A stretch of DNA of 64,000 nt from Panaeolus papilionaceus (lineage: Eukaryota > Basidiomycota > Agaricomycetes > Agaricales). The notes below the pieces were generated by a model. It saw nothing but the letters and a program-made list of their open reading frames with translations, was not told the DNA's origin and ran no database searches. The translations under genes and the position numbers were made by a program. Below, in pieces: positions 11,610 to 22,928 of the stretch (position 1 is its first letter; each line of letters starts with the position of its first letter). Location of the stretch: positions 2,480,001 through 2,544,000 of the forward strand of contig JADNRZ010000005.1 in NCBI GenBank assembly GCA_015501605.1, in the 5' to 3' direction.

Positions 11610-12118
11610 ATGGATTCGAGAACTCCTCAAGATTTCCTCGACGAACCTCATCGTCTGCAATCTACATTCAACGCAGAGGACGATTAAGCAGCCACCTCGG
11701 TGTTTAATCAAGCAGTCACTTTACATCCTAACTCGGTAGAGTTGTGGAGAGGCAAAGGCGACATTGAATAGGGGTAGGACTGCGAATCCGGGGAGTTGCG
11801 AGATTTGGGTTGAGGCGGGGAGGACGGTAGGGAGAGAAAGGAGAGGAGTGGTTGAATCTCCGACGAGGGTTAACGGTGAGTATGATGAGGAGAGTACGGG
11901 TGATGGTGTAAGTGAGGATGAGAGCGAGGAGGAAGATAGGGAAAGGGAAAGAGATAAGGAGGAATGGATAGAGATAGGGTGGTAAAACCTGTGGCGTGGG
12001 GATTGAAAATGTGAAGAAGTGGGAGGACCAGGCGAGGAGATGTGAGGTGGATGGGATGAGGTGGATGCAGTATAGGAAAATGGGGTTGAAATTGAATTCG
12101 AAATTGTGAGTGGTTCGT
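11610..12118 (+). pseudogene. Decayed TPR-like gene fragment
   Basis: From ATG 11610 a 25-codon frame (MDSRTPQDFLDEPHRLQ...) stops at TAA. In the same frame it continues as FNQAVTLHPNSVELWRGKGD, which has the spacing of a TPR helix pair, then stops again. Shifted frames downstream give NPGSCEIWVEAGR, an acidic stretch at 11880-11970, and VKKWEDQARRCEVDGMRW up to about 12118. The pattern of one recognisable repeat plus multiple stops and shifts suggests a dead gene behind a still-recognisable promoter. It could instead be a gene with introns I failed to place. Confidence 0.35.
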
Positions 12119-13343
12119 ATTTCCATCGAACGATGAGGATGGGGAGCATATTACTGGATTGACAGAGTCATTTGGATATACCCGGCTCACTTCTAAGTTT
12201 CCTGGTGTCTGAATGTACAGCGCTCAGCGCTCAGATTTTATTATATGAGCTTAGAATTGTGTCCCGTATGGCTCAAACTTCTGACTCTTAACGACACTCA
12301 ATCATCTGCCCTCTGAATTGTTTACTGTGTAACGGTCTGGTTGTTGATATAGAGTACCAAATTTCTCGCCAGAGGTTATCGATACTTTATTGATCATATC
12401 ATATTTTCACGTTCGATGAAATTTCGAGGTAAAATAGTATCGAGGGACCTTTCCCAGGAGACCTTGGTGTCGTCAAAAGAATAGATTAAAGTGATGGGCC
12501 CACCATATTCCTCTTCTCGGGGACGTTCAAAAATGCCGTTCCTATCGATTGACTTCGCCGTACCCTGTGTTTTATCTCCAGTTCAGTACAAAGAGCAAAG
12601 ACTCAGAACCGAAGAGACCGAGGGCGCTGAACGACCACTAATCCACGTATCGACGCCCGAGTCAGTGTGAACGTGACTCGAATGGTCCTTGTTCGCAGTC
12701 GCCACGGTAGCAAATGTACGGGCGTTCATTAATGCTCATTGCTAAGGTAGACTTTACCCTGGTCCTCCCTACTTGACATCTGAGCGCCCTGAGCGCAACT
12801 TTAGGGCTACTTGAACGTCTTTATACCTGGAGGACCCGAAGACAATAAGTGGGTATCTTAAAATAGGGATGGTCTTGGAGATAGAAAGGTACACTGAAGC
12901 CAGCTGCGCTGAATGCAGCGGCCTGGTTGCATCTCATCGTGTATAACACCAATTTAAAGTATTCGATAAAATTGGCAATGGTCTAACCGGCTTGCATAAG
13001 TCCCGTACGTCAGCATCATGGGATCCGTGCACAGGTGTCCACGATCAGTGTGTATGACAATGCATGATTTGCTCATCGGAAACACCCTAAGCGTGCCTCT
13101 CTGTTTAGCTTCCACAGCACCTCCGGTGTCTCGGACAAAGATCGCACTCTCATGATTCATTCGCAATACAAATCTCGGAAGAACCGGGGTCATGTTCCTT
13201 TCAAAGTCTAAGCTGGCTGTTGGAACTATCGAGCTGGGTGTCTTTCCTCCGCCGAATGGGAGACACAATTCAACGCTCAACATCTCGTCCCTGCAGGGCT
13301 GAGTGTGGCCCTTTATGATTCATTGGGCCCATCTGCATTGATT
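12119..13343. other. Gene-free spacer
   Basis: The open frames here are short and lack splice-consistent extension. The minus frame at 12954-13283 is the longest (109 codons) and resembles no family I know. I do not call a gene. Confidence 0.5.
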
Positions 13344-13349
13344 TATAAA
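13344..13349 (+). promoter_or_regulatory. TATA box of the SNG1/DUF3533-like gene
   Basis: tataaa lies 110 bp before the ATG at 13460. It is followed by a C/T-rich leader (13375-13450), as expected for a fungal promoter. Confidence 0.55.
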
Positions 13350-13459
13350 CACCACAGTGACCGTCGGGTTCAACATATACCCACTCCTCTCTCCCAACTT
13401 ACTCCCTCACTCACGACACAGCAGCACGAGGACCATTAGCCTCCTGCTTCACGATAGCA

Positions 13460-15361
13460 ATGTCAGACACGCAGAGTTTGCACCAACATGAGAAGGCGCA
13501 GCAATCACCACCTGACCCTCAGACTCGTCATGGCTTCTTCCATGGAAGCGACGAGGCCCGAACGGCCAGGGCGACGTATTTGAAGATGGTGGCTGGAGTC
13601 AGTATGGCCACTATTTTTGTCATTTTCACGATTTTCCCGCTATTTTGGGGATCCATTTGGAAGACACCTGCGCACAATTTGACAGGATACTTGGTGGTAT
13701 GTTCATGATACATGTTTGAATGAGACCTCGACGATTCTCAGTCATTCCCATAGGATTTTGATGGCGGATTGATTGGACAAGGCGTACTGGCAGCAATGAC
13801 AGCTCATCCAGAAGCTCAGAAGATTACATGGCTGACTTACCCCGCATCCGATTTCCCCGGGGGACCAAATGAGGTAGCAAGCCTCGTTTTTGACGAGAAA
13901 GCGTGGATCGCGGTTGTGGGTGAGTCCCCCTTCTCCATTCGCGAAAATTAGATTACTGACGGATCTATCCCCGCGTATTTGCCTCTCACTTGAAATAGTC
14001 AATCCTAACGCAAGCGCGCGTTTGATGAGTGCAATCGCGAATCCTGATCCGTCTTATGATGGCTCGCTTGCTGTGACAGTTTATGGAGTCGAAGCAAGGC
14101 ACGAAGGGGCTTAGTATGTCTTTTCCTTGGGGCACTTGAACCATTTCGCTGATCGTTTATAGTCGCGGCTTGTTGATTCCCAGCACCCAAGGTCGCCTCA
14201 TAGGTGTCGGAAAAGCTAGCGCGATGCAAATAATGCAAACCGTCGCCACCTCTGGTGTTAACATTTCCTCGATTATGACAACGTCTCCTCAAGTCCTCGC
14301 TGCGCCTGTTGGCTTTACAATTAATAATTTGGCACCGTATGACCAACCCATGTATGTGTTCACCTGATATGCGGAGTGTCATAGTCGCTGACGTTTATCA
14401 GGGCATTCGGCGTTACGTTCATCGGCCTTATCTTCCAGATGATTCTTGCTATCCTCATCGTCGTAAGATCCACCCCAAATCTCACAATGATTACCTGCTG
14501 ATTAAATGCGTCGGTATTTAGATGGGATCCATGGGAGCCCGAGACAAGTCTGGACTGAGTCAACATTTGAAGACCCGGTCAATAATCCTCCTGAGATTCG
14601 CAACGCTATTTCTGGCCTACCTCTTATTTTCCGTGAGTCCATACGAATTGGATGTGGGTCTATTCACCGTACTGATATGATAACCGATAGCTGCTCTATT
14701 CCCTGCTCTCCATGGGCTTCGGTCTCCACTTCAATAAGAGGTTTGGACACGCTGGTTTCGTTATTTTCTGGATGCTCAATTGGTCGAACATGCTTGCATT
14801 GTAAGAATTGCACTAAACACGTTTCTCTGCATTGTGACTGACGCATCGTGGTGAAACAGGGGTTTGGCTGTCGAGGCGACAGTACTTATCCTACCTCTTC
14901 CATTGGTGCCATTCATCATTATGCTCCTTATTATATGTAAGTCTTCTCTTGCCGTTGTGCTTTTCAGCAGACTCTCACTCAAACGTCACTCCAGCCAACG
15001 TGGCTGTTGTAGCCAACCCAATCGAGGTTCTTCCTCACATCTACCGCTACGGATACGCAATGCCGTTCTATAACATGGGTAAAGGAATACGCACTGTTCT
15101 ATTCGCTACGCATAACCAAGGTTTGTATTACTATCTTCTCTTAGTATCCGGTCAACTAGCTGAACTGTTAATCATTGACTATACTTAGTGGGAATGACCT
15201 TCGGTATTCTATGGGCGTGGATAGTGCTGTCGTGTATTACCATCCCGGTGTTTCAAATTCTGAGCCGCCGGCGTGCATCTCCCAATGGACAGGGGGTGAC
15301 AATTAGCGACAAGACGCCGGAGAGAAAAGAGTCTGACTCGGAGACTGCGGAGCGATCCTGA
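13460..15361 (+). CDS. SNG1-like DUF3533 membrane protein (nitrosoguanidine-resistance family)
   Basis: Ten exons: 13460-13696, 13754-13919, 13999-14113, 14163-14351, 14402-14462, 14522-14632, 14691-14800, 14860-14936, 14968-15120 and 15189-15361, giving 463 aa with frame maintained throughout. The layout is that of the DUF3533/SNG1 family. A cytosolic tail precedes one TM helix (MATIFVIFTIFPLFWGSIW). Then comes a large extracytosolic domain (DFDGG..GQGVLAAM, NPNASARLMSAI, LAAPVGFTINNLAPYDQPM) and a cluster of about five C-terminal TM segments. The VANPIEVLPHIYRYGYAMPFYN segment, shortened here, includes the conserved Y-R-Y-G-Y-A-M-P-F-Y stretch of the family. Family members are linked to resistance to DNA-damaging chemicals; the substrate is unknown. 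Identity to family is firm, specific role is not. Confidence 0.88.
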
Positions 15362-16207
15362 AAGTTCGTATTCGCATATTCCCGAAATGTAGTCCAACGT
15401 GTGCAGTGTACTGTAACAATATACCATCTCCGTTCTATAGTCACAGTTAATATATTTCCCAATATTTTATCTTCCCGAAATATATGGGTGGTCCCAGGTC
15501 CAGAGAGGGATCCTATTTTACCAGTCTCCAAAGCCGTGGACCTACTGTAGGAATATTCAACCTGTACATTTACATTCTCTACCAATAATTAATAAAGTCG
15601 CTCATCCGTTGCTTCCCGAAATATATGGTGGACCTGGTCATGGCCCGGGAGACACAGCGTGGCATTCAGTTGACAGCCTGAGATATCTGGGACCTTCGGC
15701 ATCCTCGCAAGCGGTCCCAACGATCTTATCATATCATCACACCACCACCATTTGACCACTACAACGCAATTACTCATTTACGGCTATCCAATTGGTATCC
15801 TTGTCCGCTGTTCACTCATGTGTAGCCTCCTTATCTATTCGTCCTTGATTGTAATGCTCAAGGCTATGTCCGACTGCAAAGGCAGCCGCCTTGTCTTTCG
15901 GACATGACACCAGCACTTTATTCTGGGGTCATGAGATATGTAGAACATCCCCTGGACCAGCATCGCCGTGATGTAAATATCTAACTCACACGAACATCAA
16001 GTGCAACAATACTATTGGCCAACACTTGTCGTTTGCTTCGGACATGAGCGAACGGATGAGCTTTCCATTTAAAGTGCTATAAGACCTTGACCAGACGTGC
16101 TACCTTCCTGACCGCCCTCCCTCAACGTGAGCCATTTCTTTTGTATCGTAGTCGTTAAACATCTCCTTTACCTTGATCAATAGTTACAGACCGCTCTAAC
16201 CAGCAAA
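15362..16207. other. Intergenic region with a degenerate direct repeat
   Basis: 3' region of the SNG1-like gene followed by spacer. It holds two same-strand copies of cttcccgaaatatatgg at 15471 and 15612. No coding frame is supported. Confidence 0.6.
15471..15639 (+). repeat. Pair of ~28 bp direct repeats
   Basis: Copies at 15471-15500 and 15612-15639 share cttcccgaaatatatgg, then ggt followed by cc(c)aggtc or acctggtc. They lie 140 bp apart. They may be remnants of a duplicated 3' UTR element. Confidence 0.6.
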
Positions 16208-16933
16208 ATGGACCCCCCAAGGCCTCATACTCGTACGCGAGACGTCGCTTCAGGATCGACGTCCTCACTGGCACATCCCAACCTGCAGATATCTGTACAG
16301 CCTATGATCAAGAGGCCCATTGGGTTGCCACCCCTTTCACAATATCCAGTAGTCCTTCATCCACTACTCCAGCACCATCACTTACCTTCCATCGTCTTTG
16401 ACCTCAATCAACCTCTGACTTGCTTAGCTCTGCATGCACATGTATTGCAAAGAGCGCCTCTACAACACGAAGGGTGGCTCGGCGATCCAGCTACTTTCCC
16501 CTCTGACATCTGCTCACTCACTATTCGGATTGCTGGGGTCGCCCGTCCAGTTGTCATTGTCGCTGCAACGAAGGCACAAAGTGGACTCAGCTCAACCTCC
16601 TTCATCACCGTGTGGGATGTCCTCTGCGGATGCCATCGGGCGTGGAGGCAAGCTAAAGTGGAGATTCAAAGAATGGCTTTGGAAGCGCATCAGTCTTTGG
16701 CACCTCAGAATAGAGCAGACCCTCCAGGACATCCACTACTACTGTCCTCGTCGAGAGATGACGACCATGGATATCTGGGCTCGGCAACTCAAATGAACAC
16801 CGGAGTTCGGACTGAATTTGTCGCGATGGCCGACTGCTATTTTCGGAATTCATCGCTTTGGGATGGGTTGATCAGAAGCGAGGAGACTGATGTCTGGATC
16901 TTGCGCCCCTCACCCCGGGTTGGATGGAGATAA
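16208..16933 (+). CDS. DUF6699-like protein, subfamily A, copy 1
   Basis: Single exon, 241 aa, ATG start after a C/T-rich leader. Function is unknown. The core reads VVLHPLL, then IVFDLNQPL, then FPSDICSLTIRI, then RPVVIVAA, then a TVWDVLCGCHRAWRQAK block. The protein ends FRNSSLWDGL..SEETDVWIL, the closing strand of this family. The same ordered motifs recur in the genes at 20031 and 21888, so these three form subfamily A. The DUF6699 assignment is from memory of the pattern h-x-P-L-L ... h-D ... TV-D-V-L ... GL ... W-h-L. There is no signal peptide and no membrane segment, so it is probably cytosolic or nuclear. Confidence 0.75.
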   Translation: MDPPRPHTRTRDVASGSTSSLAHPNLQISVQPMIKRPIGLPPLSQYPVVLHPLLQHHHLPSIVFDLNQPLTCLALHAHVLQRAPLQHEGWLGDPATFPSDICSLTIRIAGVARPVVIVAATKAQSGLSSTSFITVWDVLCGCHRAWRQAKVEIQRMALEAHQSLAPQNRADPPGHPLLLSSSRDDDHGYLGSATQMNTGVRTEFVAMADCYFRNSSLWDGLIRSEETDVWILRPSPRVGWR

Positions 16934-18986
16934 TGATTGATAGCCTGGAGAAAGCTTGTACCTCACACCCTTGCCTTTATTGTAGACACATTTTATTGGA
17001 CATTTTATGTAACATGTGCATGGCCTTGACGGACATTTGACATTTTCACATAGTGCTCTCTTCGTTGTCCCCGCTCTTCTTGTCTCATGGTTAGGTTCCC
17101 TTTCAATAATGGAACGTGTCCAGTTCAATCATAGAATTTGTATAGTATCTCAATATATGAATATAGTGAATACGTATACACATCGTCGTAACGAAAGATG
17201 ATTCAAGTTTGATAGACTGTTGAAGGAAGGCTTTGATCTCTCATTGTCATGTCCAACCTACTGATTTGGATATCCGAAAGCAATCGCCTGCACCTTTCAG
17301 GCTCCTTTATTGCGTGGATCAGCGTTGCAGAGATAGATATGTGGGGTTTTATGTTAGATAAGAGTGAAAAGAGCGGAATGGTGGTGACAACTCATGAAGT
17401 GATGAAACAAAGAAAGCTTGGTAATGTAAGCTGGTTACAGACATGGTGGAGGGTAAGAGCGAGATACTCACAATGAGGGGAGAAGAGAGAATCTTGGGTG
17501 GCGTATGATGGAAAACACGTAGCTATCTTTCACTTCCAAGCTTGGGACAAAGGAGATCCCATTGGATGTTCTGAAGCAAAACAGGGGAAGGACGATAACA
17601 TTCAGATAACTATGACCAAATTGTGTCTGCTTTATCCTGCACGGAACTCTTTTTCCGCGTGTTCTAGGGTCATTCAGGGAGGGTTATTGACAGCCAACTC
17701 TATCATTGCTATGTAATTCGGCTTCATCGGCTATGAGACAGATAACATCAGCGCATCGGTCATCCCGAGCCGACTTCTGATTCCTGACCTTGTGTCGGGA
17801 AACAGGGATGCTGAGCGCGCTTTCTGCACTGAAGGTCATCCACACGACTGTCGAGAGCCAAAATTTGCGTTCAAGGCCGCATTTGTTCATATCTCAAGGA
17901 GGCTTTTCCACTTCTCCTTGGTCATTTAGCGACAGCCGATGGCCTTGTTAATCGGCTTCGATGAGAAATGTTAAGTACACACAAGTTACACAGGTGAATG
18001 AGCACTCAATTACATACTCGTCATCTGTCTGGCGTCTGTTCTTGGAATCAGGGAGACTTACCTATGGATGGGGCTAACGGAGGGCGAGGTGAGGTATTCG
18101 TGTTGTAGTTAATCAAAGTTTAATCAAGGTCTATGCTAAGAGCGCAGTTCCTCTGTCGCCTTCACAAATCACATTTGGTCACCCGCTTCCTGATCATCGT
18201 GAAAGGCTTTTTTGCGACGCCATTCACTTCAGTTCAGCATGCACTGAGGTCTGTCGTCATCGACGCCCAAGGTCCTTGTATGCCCCTTCATTTCTGTTCT
18301 ATTTCTTTCATATCCGCTTATTTTTTATGTTAGATTTCTCTTTCGTGTTTTCTCTTGACTCAGACCGTTAGAGTAGCCTCTTGTTTGAAGTTCGTCTATT
18401 TAGTGTCGCTCGTAGTAATTCGTTTTCCTTCATCCTCTTCTCGCTGACGTAGTTCGATAGCCGCTCTCTAGGACGCGCTATCTCGTAGTTTTCGTTTTTC
18501 CCTGCCATGATGCTATCCCTTGTGTTTTATTCCTTTCACGGTTCCGTTTTCTTTCGTTTACACCACAGTAACTTGACTCTTATTTGTGTTAATTTCACCT
18601 GTACCGGCTTAAGTTCTCTCAGGGTTTTGCCCATTTCGGGTCTGGAGCTCCTCCACCCCCGATTTGAGGGTGCCTAGATCCGGGCAAGAGAGATAGGACA
18701 ACCAAAAATCCCGTTCGGCTCTTTTTGCTCGCAACTCCTCGTACTCGTGACATCTCTCTTAATGGCGCCTCAACCTCATTGCTCAACCCTGTATCTTTCC
18801 TCCCTCTGGCCGACTTCATCTTCATTCCCACGGTCTCCAACTATGTCTTTTCCGCACCGAAAACTCATATAACTCAGGATATCTTTTAGAAAACTCAATG
18901 AAGCTCTGTACATCCAAAGATATATATCTTTGTAGTCTATATACAAAATTCGAACTGGGTGTGGCCTTCATGAGCCTGGATAACAG
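16934..18986. other. Gene-poor spacer left of the inverted-repeat element
   Basis: About 2 kb with only short open frames on both strands, none extended by plausible splicing. A TC-rich stretch at 18340-18560 looks like decayed sequence. I found no repeat or RNA gene here. Confidence 0.5.
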
Positions 18987-19022
18987 AGGTAGACACCATG
19001 CACGGCCCACCTACGTCACGTG
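18987..19022 (+). repeat. Left terminal inverted repeat (36 bp)
   Basis: Exact reverse complement of 19757-19792. The inner end holds the palindrome cacgtg. After a few unmatched bases both arms also contain cgtgac. Confidence 0.9.
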
Positions 19023-19756
19023 ATCGAACGTGACAAATCTCATTTCGATGGGACCCTCGACGAAATCTTTAATGGCATTCGCAAATCGGGGAAAGAGCTA
19101 AATTTAAGGGCACAGAAATACGCAGAAATGGAATATCTTGACCCGTGTGCAGTGGATTTATCCATTTTTTGTAGTCTAGCAATGCCATTAAAATTCTGCG
19201 TGCAGAGTTCATCATTTTTATGTGTGTGCAGCCATATACACGTCCAAAATGTGTCCAAATAGCCTGCTAAGATACCTCATAAGCTATAAAAACCTTAAGG
19301 GAGATGTAACACATAATTCAGCAAGGGCTTTCATTCCGTGCCAGCTATGTTCTCCATCACACTAAACACACTGACTCGGAGAAAATACTGTGAATGCTCT
19401 CAGCTGTGTAAAACTACACCAAATGTGAAGTAATTTACTTCTATAAATTCTTCAAAGCCAAGGCAACATGTCTTTAAAAACTGGCTTTGTCATTTGACAT
19501 CCATACCCTTCTACAAATGAGGTCTAACTGGGCAACAGACAACAAATGGCAGCATGCTTTGCCGAAAGGGTTTTCAGCTATAGGACGCCTCCATTAGAGA
19601 ATCTTTTACTTCCAATGAAGGAAGATAAGCTAAAATGATACATTTTTCAGCAATTACTGGTGCATCTTTTCCCAAATCCTCTATTTACATCGAGTAAGGA
19701 GCGACGCGACTGGCTTAATGAGGATTGATCGCGCGTAAGTCACAGAACGTCACGTA

Positions 19757-19792
19757 CACGTGACGTAGGTGGGCCGTGCATGGTGTCTACCT
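19757..19792 (-). repeat. Right terminal inverted repeat (36 bp)
   Basis: Starts cacgtgacgtaggtgggccg and ends gtctacct. Exact reverse complement of the left arm over all 36 positions. Confidence 0.9.
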
Positions 19793-20030
19793 TAAATGAT
19801 ACAACCCCAAAAATCGGCCGTGGGATAATTTGGAGCCGTGGGTAATCTTAGCGCCATAGCAGACCCAAATAGAAATACATTTTGTCTAATGAAATCACGA
19901 GTATAAACAAAGATTGAAACTCTCGACTTAAATACCTAAAGGTTACGGATAACCATTACTTTGACCCACCGTTTCCCCCATCCTTGACTGTCCAAACTCC
20001 CTCCCCTGCTGCAGCATCGATCCCGTCACC

Positions 20031-20735
20031 ATGAATAAAAGATACGAGTGTCATGGACAATCAGGAACGAACAGTCACTCGATCCATCTTTCAGGCCGTC
20101 CCTATTCATCTCCAGTGCCCGTCATCAAGCATCCAGTTCCGCTACCACAAATATCTGCAGTTCCTGTTACTATTCATCCACTGCTACGAAGCTCTACAAT
20201 TCCAAACATCTTATTTGACCTGAACTACCCACCTAACACGATCGCGTTGGGCCCGTATCTTGCGAACGTTGCGCCAAGTGACTATCAAGGATGGTTAAAC
20301 GAACCCGCTGCATTTCCATCCGATATTTGTTCACTCACTATCCGAGTTGTGGGGGTCGAGCGGCCTGTCGTGATACTTGCTGCGACGAACACGTCTGCTG
20401 GATTTATCACAGTATGGGATGTGCTCTATGCTTGCCATCGTGCGTGGAGACAAGCTAAAGCAGAGAGTCGCTCTCTCGAAGAACTCTCTTCTACACCATC
20501 GTATCACTTACTCTCACCACCATCAGCAACCAACGGACGTCTTCTCTTTTCGTCCGATAATGACTATCGACAAGACCGTACCAGGATCGCAACGGCGAAC
20601 CAGATGAACACCGGGCCGTCATTATCCAATCAATGCTATTTTCAGCATTCGTCTTATTGGAATGGGTTGAGGTCGAGTGAAGTAGAACCAGAAGTCTGGG
20701 TCCTTCAACCCTTACCCCCAGTCAGGCGGAGATAA
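20031..20735 (+). CDS. DUF6699-like protein, subfamily A, copy 2
   Basis: Single exon, 234 aa, ATG start 19 bp after a CT-rich leader. It is collinear with the gene at 16208: VTIHPLL, ILFDLNYPP, a GWLNEPAAFPSDICSLTIRV block, RPVVILAA, FITVWDVLYACHRAWRQAK, and the ending CYFQHSSYWNGL..SE..VWVLQP. Conservation runs over nearly the whole length, including a shared QMNTG before the last block, so this is a direct duplicate and both copies look intact. Function is unknown. Confidence 0.75.
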   Translation: MNKRYECHGQSGTNSHSIHLSGRPYSSPVPVIKHPVPLPQISAVPVTIHPLLRSSTIPNILFDLNYPPNTIALGPYLANVAPSDYQGWLNEPAAFPSDICSLTIRVVGVERPVVILAATNTSAGFITVWDVLYACHRAWRQAKAESRSLEELSSTPSYHLLSPPSATNGRLLFSSDNDYRQDRTRIATANQMNTGPSLSNQCYFQHSSYWNGLRSSEVEPEVWVLQPLPPVRRR

Positions 20736-21016
20736 CGATCGACGTACACATGTCCTCTTATCCCTGATAGACATGCAGTGCTGCGTGCCAGGGTGACCTA
20801 TCAGTCATGATGACATGACGTTTCATTCGTTAGATTAATCGTATTCCATCATCGTACCCTTGTTTCCCTTTGATAGTCTTTGACGTTTGCCGCAGCAGAT
20901 ATGTACATGTAGTTGTATTCTTCGAACTTTAAACCAATACCTAGTGTGTTTTGTCTATTGTATGAATATACATTCTCCTCTTTGATTTTTGACGAGTGGA
21001 AGCTCTAGAGAGGTGT
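20736..21016. other. 3' spacer after copy 2
   Basis: AT-rich with short stop-interrupted frames. It probably includes the 3' UTR of the preceding gene. Nothing else is seen. Confidence 0.5.
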
Positions 21017-21425
21017 TTATAGTAAAATTGCTACTTGTAAAGACGCGGCATACGAGAGTGTTTCTGTCGATAGCCTTATGATTGTGGCATAAGGTAGACT
21101 CGCCCATGAAGCAGCAAGAGCGCTAACTGAAGTCATTAAGCGCTCATGCAACGTGCTCAAACTGAGACCTGCAATGGACTTGATACCATTCACCATGAGT
21201 AAAGGCACCTTATAATCGATCTTCCGTATCAGGGTGAGTCGGTACGCTGTGGTGCATGCGCGATACGCTTTTTGTTTTCGCTGTTGTGGTGTCACTAAGC
21301 CAAAATATTGATTCGGCGTTAGCCGAAATATCAAAGCTGCCACCGGCAATTGAAGTTGCCATATGTGGCCACTTGTTGTCCAAAGCCTTGCTAAACTCCG
21401 ACCGTTGGTCATCCCATGTTGCCAT
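21017..21425 (-). pseudogene. Possible gene remnant of unknown family
   Basis: From ATG 21425 a frame reads MATWDDQRSEFSKALDNKW, then SIAGGSFDISANAESIFWL, and stops. A second frame reads VPLLMVNGIKSIAGLSLSTL, then LMTSVSALAASW, to the stop at 21017. A 37 nt GT-AG segment would join them in frame, which is very short for an intron. Upstream of the ATG the frame is closed. The residue pattern looks protein-like, but I recognise no family. It is either a decayed gene or the last exons of one whose 5' end is lost. Confidence 0.3.
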
Positions 21426-21887
21426 CGATGTTCAAGGTGGAGTCGCCGTTGCCATCTTTCTTCCTCCCATGATGATCCCCCTGCATATTCCTGAATATAC
21501 GGTCTTGAAACCACTTTATTACACCGTGAACATGTTTGATTTCTACTAGTTGAATATTCCCAGAAGAAACACTGCACCAAGATATCATCAAGATTGAGAT
21601 GGTTGCTTCAAATTTGCCTGTTGGCGACAGGCCAGAATTGGATTGACTATTCTACAGTATATGCGTGCTGACTATGGTATGCTATGGGTATGTGTAATCT
21701 ACAATGCTACGATAGGTTATTTACTAACTAAAAAAGTGTTCGAGAGTTGGTTTGAAAGCTAAGAAAGCGGAAATTGTGGTCCAGCCTGGGACGACGAATG
21801 TCATTGGATAGATGGTATTGGTGAGTAGGGCAAGGGTATAATTGGGTCATAAGGTCGTTAAGCTCTTAACAGATTATTGGATGGTTT

Positions 21888-22514
21888 TTAATTACCCGTG
21901 CGTCTGGGCCGCGTGTGCAAGACCCAGACATCGCACTCCGTTTGGCTGGTTTCAAGGCCAGCCCAAATACCCGAGGATTGGAAATATGACATCCGTGCCA
22001 TGGCATTACTGTGATTGGACGAGTTATAATGGAGACTATAGTTATCTGTTCGCAAAAGCCGAGAGGATTGCGCATGAGGAGGGAAACTTGTGATTGGGTG
22101 AGCTTGTAGAACTCCACTACACTCATGTTTCGCGTTTGACCAGGCTCGATAACACGCTTTTAGGACGTCCCATACTGTTAGATACGCGCCCCAGGAATCT
22201 GGTCTTCCTGTAGGAGGTGGTAATACTATGACCACTGGCTGGTCTATACCAGTAATTCGGATTGTCAACGAGGATATCCCGCCTGGACTTAGTGCAGGTG
22301 CGGTGCGCCAGTCGTATTCAGGAGCTGCGTTCACACTCACGCGTGGGGAGAGTGCTGCGCGCTCAGGCCGACTGTTGATGTCATAGAGAATACATGGATT
22401 GTTGGAGTAACGGAGAAGGGGATTGATAGAGATAGATTCTGATGCTAGTGGTGGAAGGGGAATGTTGTGAATCATGACAGAAGTGGGTACGAATGTGGAA
22501 TTGTGGTGGTACAT
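21888..22514 (-). CDS. DUF6699-like protein, subfamily A, copy 3 (minus strand)
   Basis: The core exon from ATG 22514 gives 208 aa: SISINPLL, ILYDINSRP, GISSLTIRI, QPVVIVLP, YLTVWDVLKACYRAWSNAK, and the ending SYFQSSGIWAGL..S..CDVWVLHT. The frame stays open upstream of 22514. A GT-AG intron at 22707-22620 would join it in frame to an exon running from ATG 22905, giving about 309 aa. A TATA-like box sits at 22938-22929, so the longer form is possible, though it lacks support from the paralogues. The C-terminus is firm, the start is not. Function is unknown. Confidence 0.75.
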   Translation of the reverse strand: MYHHNSTFVPTSVMIHNIPLPPLASESISINPLLRYSNNPCILYDINSRPERAALSPRVSVNAAPEYDWRTAPALSPGGISSLTIRITGIDQPVVIVLPPPTGRPDSWGAYLTVWDVLKACYRAWSNAKHECSGVLQAHPITSFPPHAQSSRLLRTDNYSLHYNSSNHSNAMARMSYFQSSGIWAGLETSQTECDVWVLHTRPRRTGN

Positions 22515-22928
22515 GCTAGATGGTGTGTGAGACGAGTTTATGTAGCGGTTGTGGCCGCTCAAGGCGTTTGCCCGTCTAGAGGCGCGGTTTTCACCGCTGA
22601 GTTCGATCAGCACTTGCTTCTGAGGTTGTTTTGACACTCACTGATAACTCATGCGTGTGTTTCAGGTCGCTTGTGCTGATTTATTGGGCTTAGGGTGACG
22701 TCGGTACCGACGTTATTGGCACGGACTGGACGGGGAATTGAGTCGTCGACGTGCTACGCGATGACCGAGGGTCAAAGGTCTGAAGACTTGGTGGTGGTGG
22801 TCGTCTTTTTGAAAGTTTTGGGAAGAGGGAGAGGGGAGTGCCAAGGTCTGTAATCTTGCCTTTTATCAGTTTCTCACATTTACCCTTAATGGTGTACTGA
22901 GTCATCGTGAACTTGTGATCTTAGACCT

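Larger units (their letters stand above)
18987..19792. mobile_element. ~806 bp MITE-like element with perfect 36 bp terminal inverted repeats
   Basis: The 36 bp at 18987-19022 (aggtagacaccatgcacggc... ending cacgtg) are repeated exactly, inverted, at 19757-19792. The two ends enclose about 734 bp of AT-rich sequence with no long open frame, so the element would be non-autonomous. I could not find a clean target-site duplication: the flanks are ...ggataacag and taaatgata.... The insertion is therefore either old, or its edges differ slightly from the repeat ends. The superfamily cannot be told from this alone. It sits between two subfamily A DUF6699-like genes. Confidence 0.75.

Noticed and set aside
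18978..19801. Target-site duplication of the inverted-repeat element
   Set aside because: The nine bases on each side (ggataacag and taaatgata) do not match at 2, 8 or 9 bp, so no duplication is claimed.
21017..21580. A 187-codon minus-strand frame taken as one intact gene
   Set aside because: It opens with TTG, not ATG. Its first half is less protein-like than the ATG frame beside it. I kept only the remnant 21017-21425.
22515..22637. Extension of the copy 3 DUF6699-like protein to position 22637 without splicing
   Set aside because: The codon there is GTG, not ATG. Only a spliced extension from 22905 would be valid, and it is noted as an alternative.
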